Source: Ampullaceana balthica
Taxonomy: Eukaryota; Mollusca; Gastropoda; Lymnaeidae
Direction of reading: 5' to 3'
Length of the DNA stretch: 64,000 nt
Assembly: GCA_944989445.1 (NCBI GenBank)
Contig: CALYLW010000040.1
Location: 378,818 to 442,817, forward strand
Part shown: positions 1-11,112 of the stretch, piece by piece
Layout: each line of letters begins with the position of its first letter
Numbering within the stretch: position 1 is the first letter of the stretch
Notes under the pieces: generated by a model
Database searches by the model: none
What the model was told of the DNA's origin: nothing
The model's input: the letters and a program-made list of their open reading frames with translations, nothing else
Made by a program: the position numbers and the translations under genes

Positions 1-500
1 CATCTCCTATTAGGTCACTCTTACACCAGGTCATCTCCCATTAGGTCACTCCTGCACCAGGTCATCTCCAATTAGGTCACTCTTGCACCAGGTCATCTCC
101 CATTAGGTAACTCTTGCACCAGTTCATCTCCAATTAGGTCACTTTTGCACCAGGTCATCTCCCATTAGGTCACCCTTGCACCAGGCCACCTCCCATTAGG
201 TCACTACTGCACCAGGTCATCTTCTATTAGGTCACTTTTGCACCATGCCATCTCCCATTAGGTCACTCTTGCACCAGGCCACCTCCCATTAGGTCACTCT
301 TGCACCAGGCCATCTCCCATTAGGTAACTCTTGCACCAGTTCATCTCCCATTAGGTCACTCTTGCACCAGGCATCTCCCATTAGGTCACTCTTGCACCAG
401 GCCACCTCCCATTAGGTCACTACTGCACCAGGTCATCTCCCATTAGGTCACTCTTGCACCATGTCATCTCCCAGTAGGTCACTCTTGCACCAGTTCATCT
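1..500. repeat. 31-bp minisatellite, about 16 copies, truncated by window edge
   Basis: Tandem unit of 31 bp with core CATCTCCCATTAGGTCACTC followed by TTGCACCAGGT. Copies differ by single substitutions (for example GGTCACT/GGTAACT, AGGTCAT/AGTTCAT, AGGCCACC) and a few 1-bp deletions. The array enters from the left edge, so its true length is unknown. No coding potential is apparent. Confidence 0.95.
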
Positions 501-926
501 CATGTTTTCAGAGCACCTCCATCCCACCCGTCCCCTCACCCTCCCATGAGGTCAAGTATTAATGACAGTCGTCCGTTTCCCTTCATCCATTTTTAATAGC
601 GTGACAAGGGGATATGATCCAGAGAAGACGTTATGTTAATGCTTCTCTTGCTGCAAGTCCACAGTATCACGAATCATTTGATCACTATGTACTCAATGGC
701 AAGAGAATAGCGTGAAATATTGACAAGAAAATAAGTTGGCGAATGATCGCATTTAAACAATCTGAGATATACCAAAATCTCAAATCATTTCACTTTGTGT
801 TGAAAATGTTTGATAGCGAAGCGTCTGCGCTTAGGTTCTTATTATACACCTGTCCTTCCCGGAAATGCCTATTCCCCTTATTCCCCCGACGGTAGCATTC
901 AGACGACCCGCACCAAAGGCCGACGA
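501..926. other. Non-repetitive spacer, no gene recognised
   Basis: Single-copy-looking, moderately AT-rich DNA between the 31-bp and 15-bp arrays. I see no exon-like open frame, RNA gene or transposon end here. Confidence 0.6.
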
Positions 927-1653
927 CCCAATAATGGACGCCCCAATAATGGACGCCCCAATAATGGACGCCCCAATAATGGACGCCCCAATAATGGACT
1001 CCCCAATAATGGACTCCCCAATAATGGACGCCCCAATAATGGAATCCCCAATAATGGACTCCCTAATAATGGACTCCCCATAATGGACTCCCCAATAATG
1101 GACTCCCCAATAACGGACGCCCAAATAACGGACGCCCCAATAACGGACGCCCCAATAACGGACGCCCCAAAACGGACGCCCCAATAACGGACGCCCCAAT
1201 AATGGACTCCCCAATAATGGACTCCCCAATAATGGACTCACCAATAATGGACTCCCCAATAATGGACTCCCCAATAATGGACTCCCCAATAATGGACGCC
1301 CCAATAATGGACGCCCCAATAATGGACGCCCAAATAATGGACGCCCCAATAACTAACGCCCCAATAACGGACGCCCCAATAACGGACGCCCCAATAACGG
1401 ACGCCCCAATAACGGACGCCCCAATAACGGACGCCCCAATAACGGACGCCCTAAAAATGGACGCCCCAATAATGGACGCCCCAATAATTGACGCCCCAAT
1501 AATGGACGCCCCAATAATGGACGCCTCAATAATGGACGCCCCAATAATGGACGCCCCAATAATGGACGCCCCAATAATGGACGCCCCAATAATGGATGCC
1601 CCAATAATGGACGCCCCAATAATGGACGCCCCAATAATGGACGCCCCAATAAC
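927..1653. repeat. 15-bp minisatellite, about 48 copies, three variant classes in blocks
   Basis: Unit CCCCAATAATGGACG (15 bp). Three classes occur in runs: ATGGACGCC, ATGGACTCC and ACGGACGCC, with the C-type restricted to two blocks (about 1110-1200 and 1365-1450). Because 15 is divisible by 3 and the unit lacks stops in several frames, long frames open on both strands (repeats such as MDSPI or LLGRP). These are composition artefacts, not convincing genes. Confidence 0.97.
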
Positions 1654-2249
1654 AACAAAGAAAAGTCACCCGTTAAATAGATTTCACAGAAATGGTGGTT
1701 GTCTTCCTCCCTCGAAAAACATTTTATTTGGATCCAAACATCCTAAAATGTCCTAAAATATATGGCTACTACGACAGGCACCTTATGGCAGGTGTGAGAT
1801 AAGTACCTTTATGGCAGGTGGGAGATACGTACATTATGGCAGGTGTGAGATAATCACCTTTATGGCAGGTGTAAGATAAGTACCTTTATGGCAAGTGTGA
1901 GATACGTACCTTTATGGCAGGTGTAAGATAAGTACCTTTATGGCAAGTGTGAGATAAGTAACTTTATGGCAGGTGTAAGATAAGTACCTTTATGGCATGT
2001 GTAAGATAAGTACCTTTATGGCAAGTGTGAGATAATTACCTTTATGGCAGGTGTAAGATAAGTACCTGTATGGCAAGTGTGAGATAAGTACCTTTATGGC
2101 AGGTGTAAGATAAGTACCTTTATGGCAGGTGTAAGATACGTACCTTTATGGCAAGTGTGAGATAAGTACCTTTATGGCAGGTGTAAGATAAGTACCTTTA
2201 TGGCAGGTGTAAGATACGTACCTTTATGGCAGGTGTGAGATAAGTACCT

Positions 2250-4794
2250 TTATGGCAGGTGTAAGATAAGTACCTTTATGGCAGGTGTAAGATACGTACC
2301 TTTATGGCAGGTGTGAGATAAGTACCTTATGGCAGGTGTAAGATAAGTACCTTTATGGCAGGTGTAAGATACGTACCTTTATGGCAGGTGTGAGATAAGT
2401 ACCTTTATGGCAGGTGTGAGATAGTACCTTTATGGCAGGTGTGAGATAATCACCTTTATGGCAGGTGTAAGATAAGTACCTTTATGGCAGGTGTGAGATA
2501 ATCACCTTTATGGCAGGTGTAAGATAAGTACCTATATGGCAGGTCTGAGATACGTACCTTTATGGCAAGTGTGAGATAAGTAACTTTATGGCATGTGTAA
2601 GATAAGTACCTTTATGGCAAGTGTGAGATAAGTACCTTTATGGCAGGTGTAAGATAAGTACCTGTATGGCAAGTGTGAGATAAGTACCTTTATGGCAGGT
2701 GTAAGATAAGTACCTTTATGGCAGGTGTAAGATACGTACCTTTATGGCAGGTGTGAGATAAGTACCTTTATGGCAGGTGTAAGATAAGTACCTTTATGGC
2801 AGGTGTAAGATACGTACCTTTATGGCAGGTGTGAGATTAGTACCTTTATGGCAGGTGTAAGATAAGTACCTTTATGGCAGGTGTAAGATACGTACCTTTA
2901 TGGCAGGTGTGAGATAAGTACCTTTATGGCAGGTGTAAGATAAGTACCTTAATGGCAGGTGTAAGATACGTACCTTTATGGCAGGTGTGAGATAAGTACC
3001 TTTATGGCAGGTGTAAGATAAGTACCTTTATGGCAGGTGTAAGATACGTACCTTTATGGCAGGTGTGAGATAAGTACCTTTATGGCAGGTGTGAGATAAG
3101 TACCTTAATGGCAGGTGTGAGATAATCACCTTTATGGCAGGTGTGAGATAATCACCTTTATGGCAGGTGTAAGATAAGTACCTTTATGGCAGGTGTATTA
3201 TAAGTACCTTTATGGCAGGTGTGAGATAATCACCTTTATGGCAGGTGTAAGATAATCACCTTTATGGCAGGTGTAAGATAAGTACCTTTATGGCAGGTGT
3301 GTGATAATCACCTTTATGGCAGGTGTAAGATAAGTACCTTTATGGCAGGTCTGAGATACGTACCTTTATGGCAAGTGTGAGATAAGTACCTTTATGGCAT
3401 GTGTAAGATAAGTACCTTTATGGCAAGTGTGAGATAAGTACCTTATGGCAGGTGTGAGATAAGTACCTGTATGGCAAGTGTGAGATTAGTACCTTTATGG
3501 CAGGTGTAAAATAAGTACCTTTATGGCAGGTGTAAGATACGTACCTTTATGGCAGGTGTGAGATAAGTACCTTTATGGCAGGTGTAAGATAAGTACCTTT
3601 ATGGCAGGTGTAAGATACGTACCTTTATGGCAGGTGTGAGATAAGTACCTTTATGGCAGGTGTAAGATAAGTACCTTTATGGCAGGTGTAAGATACGTAC
3701 CTTTATGGCAGGTGTGAGATAAGTACCTTTATGGCAGGTGTGAGATAAGTACCTTTATGGCAGGTGTGAGATAATCACCTTTATGGCAGGTGTAAGATAA
3801 GTACCTTTATGGCAGGTGTGAGATAATCACCTTTATGGCAGGTGTAAGATAAGTACCTTAATGGCAGGTGTGAGATACGTACCTTTATGGCAAGTGTGAG
3901 ATAAGTACCTTTATGGCAGGTGTGAGATAAGTACCTTTATGGAAGGTGTAAGATACGTACCTTTATGGCAGGTGTAAGATAAGTACCTTTATGGCAGGTG
4001 TGAGATAAGTACCTTTATGGCAGGTGTAAGATAAGTACCTTTATGGCAGGTGTAAGATAAGTACCTTTATGGCAGGTTTAAGATAAGTACCTTTATGGCA
4101 GGTGTGAGATAAGTACCTTTATGGCACATGTGAGATAAGTACCTTTATGGCAGGTGTAAGATAAGTACCTTTATGGCAGGTGTAAGATAAGTACCTTTAT
4201 GGCAGGTGTGAGATAAGTACCTTTATGGCAGGTGTGAGATAAGTATCTTTTTTGCAGGTGTAAGATAAGTACCTTTATGGCAGGTGTGAGATAAGTACCT
4301 TTATGGCAGGTGTGAGATAGTCACCTTTATGGCAGGTGTAAGATAAGTACCTTTATGGCAAGTGTGAGATAAGTACCTTTATGGCAAGTGTGAGATAAGT
4401 ACCTTTATGGCAGGTGTAAGATAAGTACCTTTATGGCAGGTGTAAGATACGTACCTTTATGGCAGGTGTGAGATAATCACCTTTATGGCAGGTGTAAGAT
4501 AAGTACCTTTATGGCAAGTGTGAGATAAGTACCATTATGGCAGGTGTAAGATAAGTACCTTTATGGCATCTGTAAGATACGTACCTTTATGGCAGGTGTG
4601 AGATAATCACCTTTATGGCAGGTGTAAGATAAGTACCTTAATGGCAAGTGTGAGATAAGTACCTTTATGGAAGGTGTAAGATACGTACCTTTATGGCAGG
4701 TGTAAGATAAGTACCTTTATGGCAGGTGTGAGATAAGTACCTTTATGGCAGGTGTAAGATAAGTACCTTTATGGCAGGTGTAAGATAAGTACCT
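2250..4794. repeat. Higher-order copy A (2,545 bp) inside the 26-bp array
   Basis: Rare private variants recur at a constant offset of 2,545 bp: CCTATATGG at 2531 and 5076, and TCTTTTTTGC at 4246 and 6791. One clear difference was noticed (GGCAGGTTTA at 4071 versus GGCAGGTGTA at 6616), so copies A and B are nearly identical. Boundaries are approximate because the flanking units are also 26-bp repeats. Confidence 0.85.
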
Positions 4795-7339
4795 TTATGG
4801 CAGGTGTAAGATAAGTACCTTTATGGCAGGTGTAAGATACGTACCTTTATGGCAGGTGTGAGATAAGTACCTTATGGCAGGTGTAAGATAAGTACCTTTA
4901 TGGCAGGTGTAAGATACGTACCTTTATGGCAGGTGTGAGATAAGTACCTTTATGGCAGGTGTGAGATAGTACCTTTATGGCAGGTGTGAGATAATCACCT
5001 TTATGGCAGGTGTAAGATAAGTACCTTTATGGCAGGTGTGAGATAATCACCTTTATGGCAGGTGTAAGATAAGTACCTATATGGCAGGTCTGAGATACGT
5101 ACCTTTATGGCAAGTGTGAGATAAGTAACTTTATGGCATGTGTAAGATAAGTACCTTTATGGCAAGTGTGAGATAAGTACCTTTATGGCAGGTGTAAGAT
5201 AAGTACCTGTATGGCAAGTGTGAGATAAGTACCTTTATGGCAGGTGTAAGATAAGTACCTTTATGGCAGGTGTAAGATACGTACCTTTATGGCAGGTGTG
5301 AGATAAGTACCTTTATGGCAGGTGTAAGATAAGTACCTTTATGGCAGGTGTAAGATACGTACCTTTATGGCAGGTGTGAGATTAGTACCTTTATGGCAGG
5401 TGTAAGATAAGTACCTTTATGGCAGGTGTAAGATACGTACCTTTATGGCAGGTGTGAGATAAGTACCTTTATGGCAGGTGTAAGATAAGTACCTTAATGG
5501 CAGGTGTAAGATACGTACCTTTATGGCAGGTGTGAGATAAGTACCTTTATGGCAGGTGTAAGATAAGTACCTTTATGGCAGGTGTAAGATACGTACCTTT
5601 ATGGCAGGTGTGAGATAAGTACCTTTATGGCAGGTGTGAGATAAGTACCTTAATGGCAGGTGTGAGATAATCACCTTTATGGCAGGTGTGAGATAATCAC
5701 CTTTATGGCAGGTGTAAGATAAGTACCTTTATGGCAGGTGTATTATAAGTACCTTTATGGCAGGTGTGAGATAATCACCTTTATGGCAGGTGTAAGATAA
5801 TCACCTTTATGGCAGGTGTAAGATAAGTACCTTTATGGCAGGTGTGTGATAATCACCTTTATGGCAGGTGTAAGATAAGTACCTTTATGGCAGGTCTGAG
5901 ATACGTACCTTTATGGCAAGTGTGAGATAAGTACCTTTATGGCATGTGTAAGATAAGTACCTTTATGGCAAGTGTGAGATAAGTACCTTATGGCAGGTGT
6001 GAGATAAGTACCTGTATGGCAAGTGTGAGATTAGTACCTTTATGGCAGGTGTAAAATAAGTACCTTTATGGCAGGTGTAAGATACGTACCTTTATGGCAG
6101 GTGTGAGATAAGTACCTTTATGGCAGGTGTAAGATAAGTACCTTTATGGCAGGTGTAAGATACGTACCTTTATGGCAGGTGTGAGATAAGTACCTTTATG
6201 GCAGGTGTAAGATAAGTACCTTTATGGCAGGTGTAAGATACGTACCTTTATGGCAGGTGTGAGATAAGTACCTTTATGGCAGGTGTGAGATAAGTACCTT
6301 TATGGCAGGTGTGAGATAATCACCTTTATGGCAGGTGTAAGATAAGTACCTTTATGGCAGGTGTGAGATAATCACCTTTATGGCAGGTGTAAGATAAGTA
6401 CCTTAATGGCAGGTGTGAGATACGTACCTTTATGGCAAGTGTGAGATAAGTACCTTTATGGCAGGTGTGAGATAAGTACCTTTATGGAAGGTGTAAGATA
6501 CGTACCTTTATGGCAGGTGTAAGATAAGTACCTTTATGGCAGGTGTGAGATAAGTACCTTTATGGCAGGTGTAAGATAAGTACCTTTATGGCAGGTGTAA
6601 GATAAGTACCTTTATGGCAGGTGTAAGATAAGTACCTTTATGGCAGGTGTGAGATAAGTACCTTTATGGCACATGTGAGATAAGTACCTTTATGGCAGGT
6701 GTAAGATAAGTACCTTTATGGCAGGTGTAAGATAAGTACCTTTATGGCAGGTGTGAGATAAGTACCTTTATGGCAGGTGTGAGATAAGTATCTTTTTTGC
6801 AGGTGTAAGATAAGTACCTTTATGGCAGGTGTGAGATAAGTACCTTTATGGCAGGTGTGAGATAGTCACCTTTATGGCAGGTGTAAGATAAGTACCTTTA
6901 TGGCAAGTGTGAGATAAGTACCTTTATGGCAAGTGTGAGATAAGTACCTTTATGGCAGGTGTAAGATAAGTACCTTTATGGCAGGTGTAAGATACGTACC
7001 TTTATGGCAGGTGTGAGATAATCACCTTTATGGCAGGTGTAAGATAAGTACCTTTATGGCAAGTGTGAGATAAGTACCATTATGGCAGGTGTAAGATAAG
7101 TACCTTTATGGCATCTGTAAGATACGTACCTTTATGGCAGGTGTGAGATAATCACCTTTATGGCAGGTGTAAGATAAGTACCTTAATGGCAAGTGTGAGA
7201 TAAGTACCTTTATGGAAGGTGTAAGATACGTACCTTTATGGCAGGTGTAAGATAAGTACCTTTATGGCAGGTGTGAGATAAGTACCTTTATGGCAGGTGT
7301 AAGATAAGTACCTTTATGGCAGGTGTAAGATAAGTACCT
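4795..7339. repeat. Higher-order copy B (2,545 bp), with a further 910-bp partial copy to about 8058
   Basis: Second copy of the 2,545-bp block. Its right part is duplicated again at an offset of 910 bp (35 units): TCTTTTTTGC at 6791 and 7701, ACCATTATGG near 7077 and 7987, GGCATCTG near 7111 and 8021. The match ends near 8058, where AATCACC in B corresponds to AAGTACC. Confidence 0.82.
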
Positions 7340-9303
7340 TTATGGCAGGTGTAAGATAAGTACCTTTATGGCAGGTGTGAGATAAGTACCTTTATGGAAG
7401 GTGTAAGATACGTACCTTTATGGCAGGTGTAAGATAAGTACCTTTATGGCAGGTGTGAGATAAGTACCTTTATGGCAGGTGTAAGATAAGTACCTTTATG
7501 GCAGGTGTAAGATAAGTACCTTTATGGCAGGTGTAAGATAAGTACCTTTATGGCAGGTGTGAGATAAGTACCTTTATGGCACATGTGAGATAAGTACCTT
7601 TATGGCAGGTGTAAGATAAGTACCTTTATGGCAGGTGTAAGATAAGTACCTTTATGGCAGGTGTGAGATAAGTACCTTTATGGCAGGTGTGAGATAAGTA
7701 TCTTTTTTGCAGGTGTAAGATAAGTACCTTTATGGCAGGTGTGAGATAAGTACCTTTATGGCAGGTGTGAGATAGTCACCTTTATGGCAGGTGTAAGATA
7801 AGTACCTTTATGGCAAGTGTGAGATAAGTACCTTTATGGCAAGTGTGAGATAAGTACCTTTATGGCAGGTGTAAGATAAGTACCTTTATGGCAGGTGTAA
7901 GATACGTACCTTTATGGCAGGTGTGAGATAATCACCTTTATGGCAGGTGTAAGATAAGTACCTTTATGGCAAGTGTGAGATAAGTACCATTATGGCAGGT
8001 GTAAGATAAGTACCTTTATGGCATCTGTAAGATACGTACCTTTATGGCAGGTGTGAGATAAGTACCTTTATGGCAGGTGTAAGATAAGTACCCTTATGGC
8101 AGGTGTGAGATAAGTACCTTTATGGCAGGTGTGAGATAAGTACCTTATGGCAGGTGTTAGATAAGTACCTTTATGGCAGGTGTGAGATAAGTACCTTTAT
8201 GGCAGGTGTGAGATAATCACCTTCATGGCAGGTGTGAGATAAGTACCTTTATGGCTGGTGTGAGATAAGTACCTTCATGCAGGTGTGACATAAGTACCTT
8301 TATGGCAGGTGTGAGATAAGCACCTTCATGGCAGGTGTGAGATAAGTACCTTTATGGCAGGTGTGAGATAAGTATCTTTATGGCAGGTGTGAGATAAGTA
8401 CCTTTATGGAAGGTGTGAGATAAGTACCTTTATGGCAGGTGTGAGATAAGTACCTTTATGGCAGGTGTGATATAAGTACCTTTATGGCAGGTGTGAGATA
8501 AGTATCTTTATTGAAGGTGTAAGATAAGTACCTTTATGGCAGGTGTGAGATAATCACCTTCATGGCAGGTGTGAGATAAGTACCTTTATGGCAGGTGTGA
8601 GATAAGTACCCTTATGGCAGGTGTAAGATAATCACCTTCATGTCAGGTGTGAGATAAGTACCTTTATGGCAGGTGTGAGATAAGTACCTTTATGGCAGGT
8701 GTGAGATAAGTACCTTTATGGCGGGTGTGAGATAATCACCTTTATGGCAGGTGTGAGATAAGTACCTTTATGGCAGGTGTGAGATAAGTACCTTTATGGC
8801 AGGTGTTAGATAATCACCTTTATGGCAGGTGTGAGATAAGTACCTTTATGGCAGGTGTGAGATAAGTACCTTTATGGCAGGTGTGAGATAAGTACCTTTA
8901 TGGCGGGTGTGAGATAATCACCTTTATGGCAGGTGTGAGATAAGTACCTTTATGGCAGGTGTTAGATAATCACCTTTATGGCAGGTGTGAGATAAGTACC
9001 TTTATGGCAGGTGTGAGATAATCACCTTTATGGCAGGTGTGAGATAAATACCTTTATGGCAGGTGTTAGATAATCACCTTTATGGCAGGTGTGAGATAAG
9101 TACCTTTATGGCAGGTGTGAGATAATTTCCTTGATGGCAGGTGTGAGATAAGTACCTTTATGGGCAGGTGTTAGATAAGTACCTTTATGGCAGGTGTGAG
9201 ATAAGTACCTTTTTGTCAGGTGTGAGATAAGTACCTTTATGGCAGGTGTAAGATAATCACCTTTATGGCAGGTGTAAGATAAGTACCTTTATGGCAGATG
9301 TGA

Positions 9304-9645
9304 GGATGGAATGAGAGTTGCAAGGGACAGACTAGACAGAGGGCAAGTACGAGAGGATGGATTGAGAGATGCAAGGGACAGACTAGACAGAGGGCAAGTA
9401 CAAGAGGATGGATTGAGAGATGCAAGGGACAGACTAGACTCTAGACAGAGGGCAAGTACAAGAGGATGGATTGAGAGATGCAAGGGACAGACTAGACAGA
9501 GGGCAAGTACGAGAGGGCGGATTGGGAGATGCAAGGGACAGAAGGCAAATACGAGAGGATGGATTGAGACATGCAAGGGACAGACTAGAAAGATAGCAAT
9601 TAAGAGAGGATGGATTAAGAGATGCAAGGGACAGATTAAACAGGG
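9304..9645. repeat. 51-bp minisatellite, 6.7 copies
   Basis: Unit starts GGATGGATTGAGAGATGCAA and continues GGGACAGACTAGACAGAGGG. Six spacings are 51 bp except one of 58 (7-bp insertion CTAGACT-like) and one of 42 (9-bp deletion). It abuts the 26-bp array with no spacer, the join lying in GATGTGAGGATGGA. The short open frames on both strands follow from 51 being a multiple of 3. Confidence 0.93.
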
Positions 9646-10010
9646 AAAAATAATTATTCAAATGTGCAATTTTTAGTTTTTTCCCGTCCCTATTAAAGTG
9701 AATTCTCCAGGGAAATTACCCTGTAAGGGAATTAAGCGGTATTGAAGGACATTGCGAGGCTTATCCAGGGGAGACAATCGTGATTTTGATACTGCAAAGC
9801 ACATAAATAAAATAGGGTTATTTCCCTTACACCCAACTCCTTTCATTCCCGCTTTGTCATGAATTGTCACGTCATTAAATTTAGCCGGCTTAATGTGAAT
9901 ATCTAACAGTTATGATTTGTCTCAACAACATGTTTTTAACAGTTTCCACATTTAATGAAAATATTGTTGTAATATTATGACTACTGACTTGCCACGTTTG
10001 TTTCTATTTA
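9646..10010. other. Spacer without recognised gene
   Basis: AT-rich unique sequence. A 65-codon minus-strand open frame (9673-9870) has no recognisable domain and I treat it as chance. A small inverted motif CAGGG...CCCTG sits near 9708. Confidence 0.55.
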
Positions 10011-10358
10011 TGATTACTGTAGTGCCACATTTGTTGAAACTTATGACTACCGTAGGGCCACGTAAGGACACATTTGTTGAAACTTATGACTACCGTAGGG
10101 TCACGTAAGGCCACATTTGTTGAAACTTATGACTACCGTAGGGCCACGTAAGGACACATTTGTTGAAACTTATGACTACCGTAGGGCCACGTAAGGCCAC
10201 ATTTGTTGAAACTTATGACTACCGTAGGGCCACGTAAGGCCACATTTGTTGAAACTTATGACTACCGTAGGGCCACGTAAGGACACATTTGTTGAAACTT
10301 ATGACTTCCGTAGGGCCACGTAAACGTTTGTTGCTATATATGACTGCTGTAGTGCCAT
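10011..10358. repeat. 43-bp minisatellite, about 7 copies with degenerate ends
   Basis: Unit GACTACCGTAGGGCCACGTA followed by AGGACACATTTGTTGAAACTTAT (43 bp). Central copies differ mainly at AGGACAC/AGGCCAC, alternating; outer copies at 10011 and 10326-10358 are degraded (ATGATTACTGTAGTGCCAC, ATGACTGCTGTAGTGCCA), as expected for an array growing from its centre. Confidence 0.93.
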
Positions 10359-10719
10359 GGTTTTTTTTAATATTGGCCAAACGATTGCCTCGGTCATTTG
10401 TCTTGCTGCAGACTATTCATGTTTCCGTTTGACTGTAAGGAATAAAAGAATATACGCCTGATAACTTTTTATTTTGTTTCGTGTATTTACACCATGTACA
10501 GTGTTGGCTCTATGGCACAGGTAAATTCACAGTCTTGGTTTTTAAATGACCTCAAGGAATTTGTGAGCCTCCCTTGACAGTAGCGTAGACCCGAATGACA
10601 TTATTGTGAATTTCTTGAGATGAGAACTGGTCACTGATTATTGACGTTTCTGTCAATTTCCCCACGGGCTTCTTCAGGACACCATTTTACTTTTTACGTG
10701 AGTTTTTCGTGGCGTGTCA
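10359..10719. other. Spacer without recognised gene
   Basis: Unique AT-rich sequence. A weak inverted repeat is visible (CTCAAGGAATTT near 10551 and GAATTTCTTGAG near 10609). No exon or mobile-element end recognised. Confidence 0.5.
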
Positions 10720-11112
10720 TACAGACACACAGCTGGTGGAGCACATACATTGATGAGACACATACGGCACACAACTGATGGGGCACATAGGGCATAAAAC
10801 TGATTGGGCACATAGGACACACAACTCATGGGACACATAACTGATAGGGCACATAGGATACAACTGATGGGCACATATGGTACACAACTGATAGGACACA
10901 TAGGACACACAACTGATGGGGCACACAACTGATAGGACACATAGGACACACAACTGATGGGGCACATAGGACACACAATTGATGAGGCACATACGACACA
11001 CAACTGATGGGGACACAGGACACACAACTGATAGAGCACACAACTGATGGGGCACATGTGGCACACAACTGATGGGGCACATATGGCACACAACTGATGG
11101 GCACATATGGCG
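10720..11112. repeat. 25-bp minisatellite, about 15 copies
   Basis: Unit CACAACTGATGGGGCACATA plus GGACA (25 bp), with variants GATAGGACAC and length changes of 1-2 bp. The minus strand lacks stops and gives cysteine-rich frames (CVPYVPHQL-type), an artefact of the unit. The right end abuts the LINE pseudogene at about 11112 without spacer. Confidence 0.94.

Larger units (their letters stand above)
1778..9300. repeat. 26-bp minisatellite, about 290 copies, 7.5 kb
   Basis: Unit TACCTTTATGGCAGGTGTAA plus GATAAG (26 bp). Common variants are GTGAG/GTAAG, AAGTACC/ACGTACC/AATCACC, GGCAAG/GGCATG and 1-bp deletions in CCTTTATGG. The left 6.3 kb shows strict higher-order duplication (2,545-bp and 910-bp offsets), whereas 8060-9300 is more heterogeneous, with CTTCATGG and GTTAGATAA variants and little higher-order order. 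No open frame of note. Confidence 0.98.
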
